A stretch of DNA of 64,000 nucleotides, taken from Streptomyces canus. Lineage in GTDB: Bacteria; Actinomycetota; Actinomycetes; Streptomycetales; Streptomycetaceae. The DNA lies in the NCBI RefSeq assembly GCF_001514145.1, contig NZ_KQ948662.1:55798-119797 (forward strand), read 5' to 3'. Position 1 is the stretch's first letter. Each line of letters starts with the position of its first letter. Shown here piece after piece: positions 61,732 through 64,000 of this stretch. The notes under the pieces were generated by a model. That model saw only the letters and a list, made by a program, of their open reading frames with translations, was not told where the DNA came from and searched no databases. The position numbers were made by a program, and so were the translations under genes.

Positions 61732-62313
61732 ATGGCACGAGTAGGGCTGACCACGGAGCGACTGGTCCGGGCGGGAGCGGAGCTGGCCGACGAGGTGGGC
61801 TTCGACCAGGTGATCGTCTCGGAGCTCGCCCGGCGGTTCGGCGTCAAGGTCGCCAGCCTGTACTCGCACGTGAAGAACTCCCAGGACCTCAAGACCCGGA
61901 TCGCCCTGTTCGCCCTGGAGGAGCTCGCCGACCTCTCGGCGGACGCGGTGGCCGGACGGGCCGGCAAGGACGCCCTCACCGCCTTCGCGAACGTCTACCG
62001 CGACTACGCCCACGCACACCCCGGCCGTGTCGCCGCCGCCCGGCTGAGGCTCGACCCCGAGACGGCGGCGGCCAGCGCGGGCGTACGGCTCGCGCAGATG
62101 ATGCGGGCAATCCTGCGCGGCTACGACCTGCCCGAACCCGACCAGACCCATGCCGTACGGCTGCTGGGCAGCACTTTCCACGGCTACGCGAGTCTGGAGG
62201 GGGCAGGAGGGTTCAGCCACAGCTCCCCCGACTCCGGGGCGTCCTGGACGCGGATTCTGGACGCCCTCGACTCGCTGTTGCGCAACTGGCCCACCCCTCC
62301 TTCGACAGGCTGA
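61732..62313 (+). CDS. TetR-family repressor
   Basis: 193 residues. ATG 61732 has AGAGGA upstream. The N-terminal helix-turn-helix is LTTERLVRAGAELADEVGFDQVIVSELARRFGVKVASLYSHVKNSQDL, followed by a ligand-binding helical domain with the TetR_C signature (HAVRLLGSTFHGYASLEGAGGF and PDSGASWTRILDALDSLL). It should bind the adjacent 23-bp palindrome and repress itself, the FBP protein gene and the SGNH gene, which begins four bases after its stop. The ligand is unknown. Confidence 0.93.
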   Translation: MARVGLTTERLVRAGAELADEVGFDQVIVSELARRFGVKVASLYSHVKNSQDLKTRIALFALEELADLSADAVAGRAGKDALTAFANVYRDYAHAHPGRVAAARLRLDPETAAASAGVRLAQMMRAILRGYDLPEPDQTHAVRLLGSTFHGYASLEGAGGFSHSSPDSGASWTRILDALDSLLRNWPTPPSTG

Positions 62314-62317
62314 GGAC

Positions 62318-63487
62318 ATGCACGACTGGATCACCACACCCGTCACCGCCGACCTGCTGCGCGGCGCCCTCGATGTGGAGCACACCGAGCACGGGGTGCT
62401 GCCGCACCGGCTGCCCGCCCGGGCCCGCGCCCAGAACACCGACGGTCAGCTGGCGATGGCCGAGTCCCAGCCCGCCGGGGTACGGCTGGTCTTCCGCACC
62501 CGGGCCACCGCGGTGGAGCTGGACGCGCTGCCGACCAAGCGGACCTACGTGGGTGCGCCGCCCCGGCCCGACGGCGTGTACGACCTGGTCGTCGACGGGC
62601 GGCCGGCCGGGCAGGGCAGTGTGCTCGGCGGCAACGTCATCACCATTGACATGGCCGAGGGGACGTCCGAGGTGCGGCCCGGACCGCACGGCACCGTCCG
62701 TTTCGACGGGCTGTCCGACGAGGTCAAGGACGTCGAGATCTGGCTGCCGCACAACGAGACCACCGAGCTGATCGCCCTGCGCACCGACGCCCCCGTCGAG
62801 AGCGCGCCGCCCTCCGATCGCCGGGTGTGGCTGCACCACGGCAGCTCCATCAGCCACGGCTCCGACGCGGCGAGCCCCAGGAACACCTGGCCCGCGGTCG
62901 CCGCGACGCTGGGCGGGGTGGAGCTGATCAACCTGGGCCTGGCCGGGAGCGCGCTGCTCGACCCGTTCACCGCGCGGGCCGTACGGGACACGCCCGCCGA
63001 CCTGATCAGCGTCAAGATCGGTATCAACATCGTCAACCACGACGTGATGCGGCTGCGGGCCTTCGGTCCCGCGGTTCACGGCTTCCTCGACACGATCCGC
63101 GAGGGCCACCCGGACACGCCCCTGCTGGTCGTCTCGCCCATCCTGTGCCCGATGCACGAGGACACGCCGGGGCCCTCCTTCCCGGACTTCAGCGAACTCG
63201 GCGAGGGCCGGCTGCGATTCAGGACGCTGGGCGACCCGGCGGAACGCGCGAGCGGGAAACTGACCCTCCAGGTGATCCGCGAGGAGCTGGCCCGGATCGT
63301 GAAGCAGAGGGCCGCCGACGACCCGAACCTGCACTACCTCGACGGGCGCGAGCTGTACGGGGAGAACGACTCGGCGGAGCTGCCGCTGCCGGACAACCTG
63401 CACCCGGACGCGGCGACGCACCGGCGGATGGGGGAACGGTTCGCGGGCATGGCGTTCGGGACCGACGGGCTGTTCGGCAACGGCTGA
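62318..63487 (+). CDS. SGNH-family hydrolase (intracellular)
   Basis: 389 residues with no signal peptide. It starts four bases after the TetR stop, so the two are co-transcribed. The N-terminal beta-sandwich (about 1-160; VRLVFRTRATAVELDALPT, YDLVVDGRPAGQGS) is a carbohydrate-esterase-type jelly roll. The SGNH domain follows: VWLHHGSSISHGSDA with the nucleophile Ser, INLGLAGSALLDP (block II), KIGINIVNHDV (block III) and PLPDNLHPDAATHRRM with the Asp-His pair. Many such proteins are uncharacterised esterases. A role in detoxifying the TetR inducer is a reasonable guess. Confidence 0.9.
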   Translation: MHDWITTPVTADLLRGALDVEHTEHGVLPHRLPARARAQNTDGQLAMAESQPAGVRLVFRTRATAVELDALPTKRTYVGAPPRPDGVYDLVVDGRPAGQGSVLGGNVITIDMAEGTSEVRPGPHGTVRFDGLSDEVKDVEIWLPHNETTELIALRTDAPVESAPPSDRRVWLHHGSSISHGSDAASPRNTWPAVAATLGGVELINLGLAGSALLDPFTARAVRDTPADLISVKIGINIVNHDVMRLRAFGPAVHGFLDTIREGHPDTPLLVVSPILCPMHEDTPGPSFPDFSELGEGRLRFRTLGDPAERASGKLTLQVIREELARIVKQRAADDPNLHYLDGRELYGENDSAELPLPDNLHPDAATHRRMGERFAGMAFGTDGLFGNG

Positions 63488-63644
63488 AGCGGCGAGCCGA
63501 GCGTTCGGGGGGAGGCGGATCGCCGGGGCAGCTTGCAGGGCACGCCCGTGAATCACCACCGTCGACGCCGCCCGCGAGGACCGGACCACGGCCGCGGGAC
63601 GGCGGGCCGTGGCGCAGCGGAGACCCGGCTCTGGCCTCCGGCGC
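63488..63644. other. non-coding GC-rich spacer before the tandem repeat
   Basis: No credible frame with family-like content and no strong hairpin at the SGNH stop. It leads directly into the repeat array. Confidence 0.4.
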
Positions 63645-64000
63645 CGGGCGCTGGGTCTCCGACTCACGGGCTCCGGACCGCGGGCTCCGGGCTCCCAGCC
63701 CCGGGCTTTCAGCCCCCGGACTCTGAACCTCCGGCACCCCGGCTCCGCGCACCGAGCGGCAAGCTCCGGGCTCCCTCGCTCTGGGCTCCTGCCCCGGGCG
63801 CTGGGTCTCCGACTCACGGGGTCCGGGCCGCGGGCTCCGGACTCCCAGCCCCGGGCCTTCAACTTCCGGACTCACAACCTCCGGCACCCCGGCTCCGCGC
63901 ACCGGGCCGCAGGCTCGGGGCTCCCCCGCTCTGGGCTCCTGCCCCGGGCTCCCGGGCGCTGGGTCTCCGACTCACGAGCTCCGGGCCCCGGGCTCCGGAC
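63645..64000. repeat. 150-158 bp minisatellite, 2.3 copies, running off the window
   Basis: Unit 1 is 63645-63794 (150 bp), unit 2 is 63795-63952 (158 bp, with an extra GGGCTCCC-type insertion) and unit 3 begins at 63953 and is cut by the window edge. Each opens CGGGCGCTGGGTCTCCGAC. Within units, GGGCTCC/CTCCGGG submotifs recur. Unit 2 is not a multiple of three, so a shared reading frame is broken, arguing against a repeat protein. Confidence 0.85.

Noticed and set aside
1..64000. Insertion sequences, att sites, CRISPR arrays, tRNA or rRNA genes.
   Set aside because: I looked for transposase motifs, short regularly spaced repeats and cloverleaf-like sequence and found none convincing.

Overview
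This high-GC window has the marks of a Streptomyces (or close relative) chromosome. About 40 intact genes lie on both strands, many with GTG starts. There are multi-domain secreted glycosidases with Tat or Sec signals, sugar ABC permeases with no dedicated ATPase gene nearby, and actinobacterial families such as PaaX, Rv1733c, FprA-type reductase and a large LuxR ATPase regulator. I see no rRNA, tRNA, CRISPR array, insertion sequence or prophage.

Layout. 0-7 kb: housekeeping and accessory genes (LVIVD-repeat protein, DUF305 lipoprotein, ferredoxin-NADP reductase, nucleobase permease, an ArsR regulator divergent from an Old Yellow Enzyme). 7-11 kb: a small plant-cell-wall module (CBM2-tagged esterase, PL1 and PL3 pectate lyases) with CebR/LacI-like boxes between the divergent genes. 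11-16 kb: PaaX regulator divergent from an AidB-like flavoprotein, an Rv1733c-type membrane protein and a BNR propeller. 16-22 kb: an amino-sugar/hexose catabolic and uptake set (class II aldolase, DeoR regulator, two permeases, solute-binding lipoprotein, SIS-domain isomerase) with shared repeat elements in its two divergent promoter regions.

22.5-46.8 kb: the most striking region, eleven same-strand genes, mostly overlapping or 9-20 bp apart. They encode a GH31, a GH123/DUF4091 protein, two GH35 beta-galactosidases, a second GH31, two SGNH esterases, a GH29 fucosidase, two leaderless carbohydrate-binding-module proteins and a GH89 alpha-N-acetylglucosaminidase. The combination predicts stepwise dismantling of an O-acetylated glycan rich in galactose, fucose, GalNAc and GlcNAc, of the mucin or animal/fungal glycoconjugate type. 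A BadF-type sugar kinase follows at 47.7 kb. The flanking SIS/aldolase/ABC block and this kinase could take up and use the released amino sugars.

46.8-58 kb: ung, the kinase, a CbiX-like protein, a lactonase with a DasR-like dre site (another GlcNAc link), a FUSC membrane protein, an Lrp regulator, a HAD phosphatase, a berberine-bridge-type oxidase and a LAL regulator. 58-64 kb: a GH127/GH146-type beta-L-arabinofuranosidase with a LamG domain nested in its catalytic domain, an FBP/FusB-like protein and a TetR-SGNH pair around a perfect operator. The window ends in a 150-bp tandem repeat.
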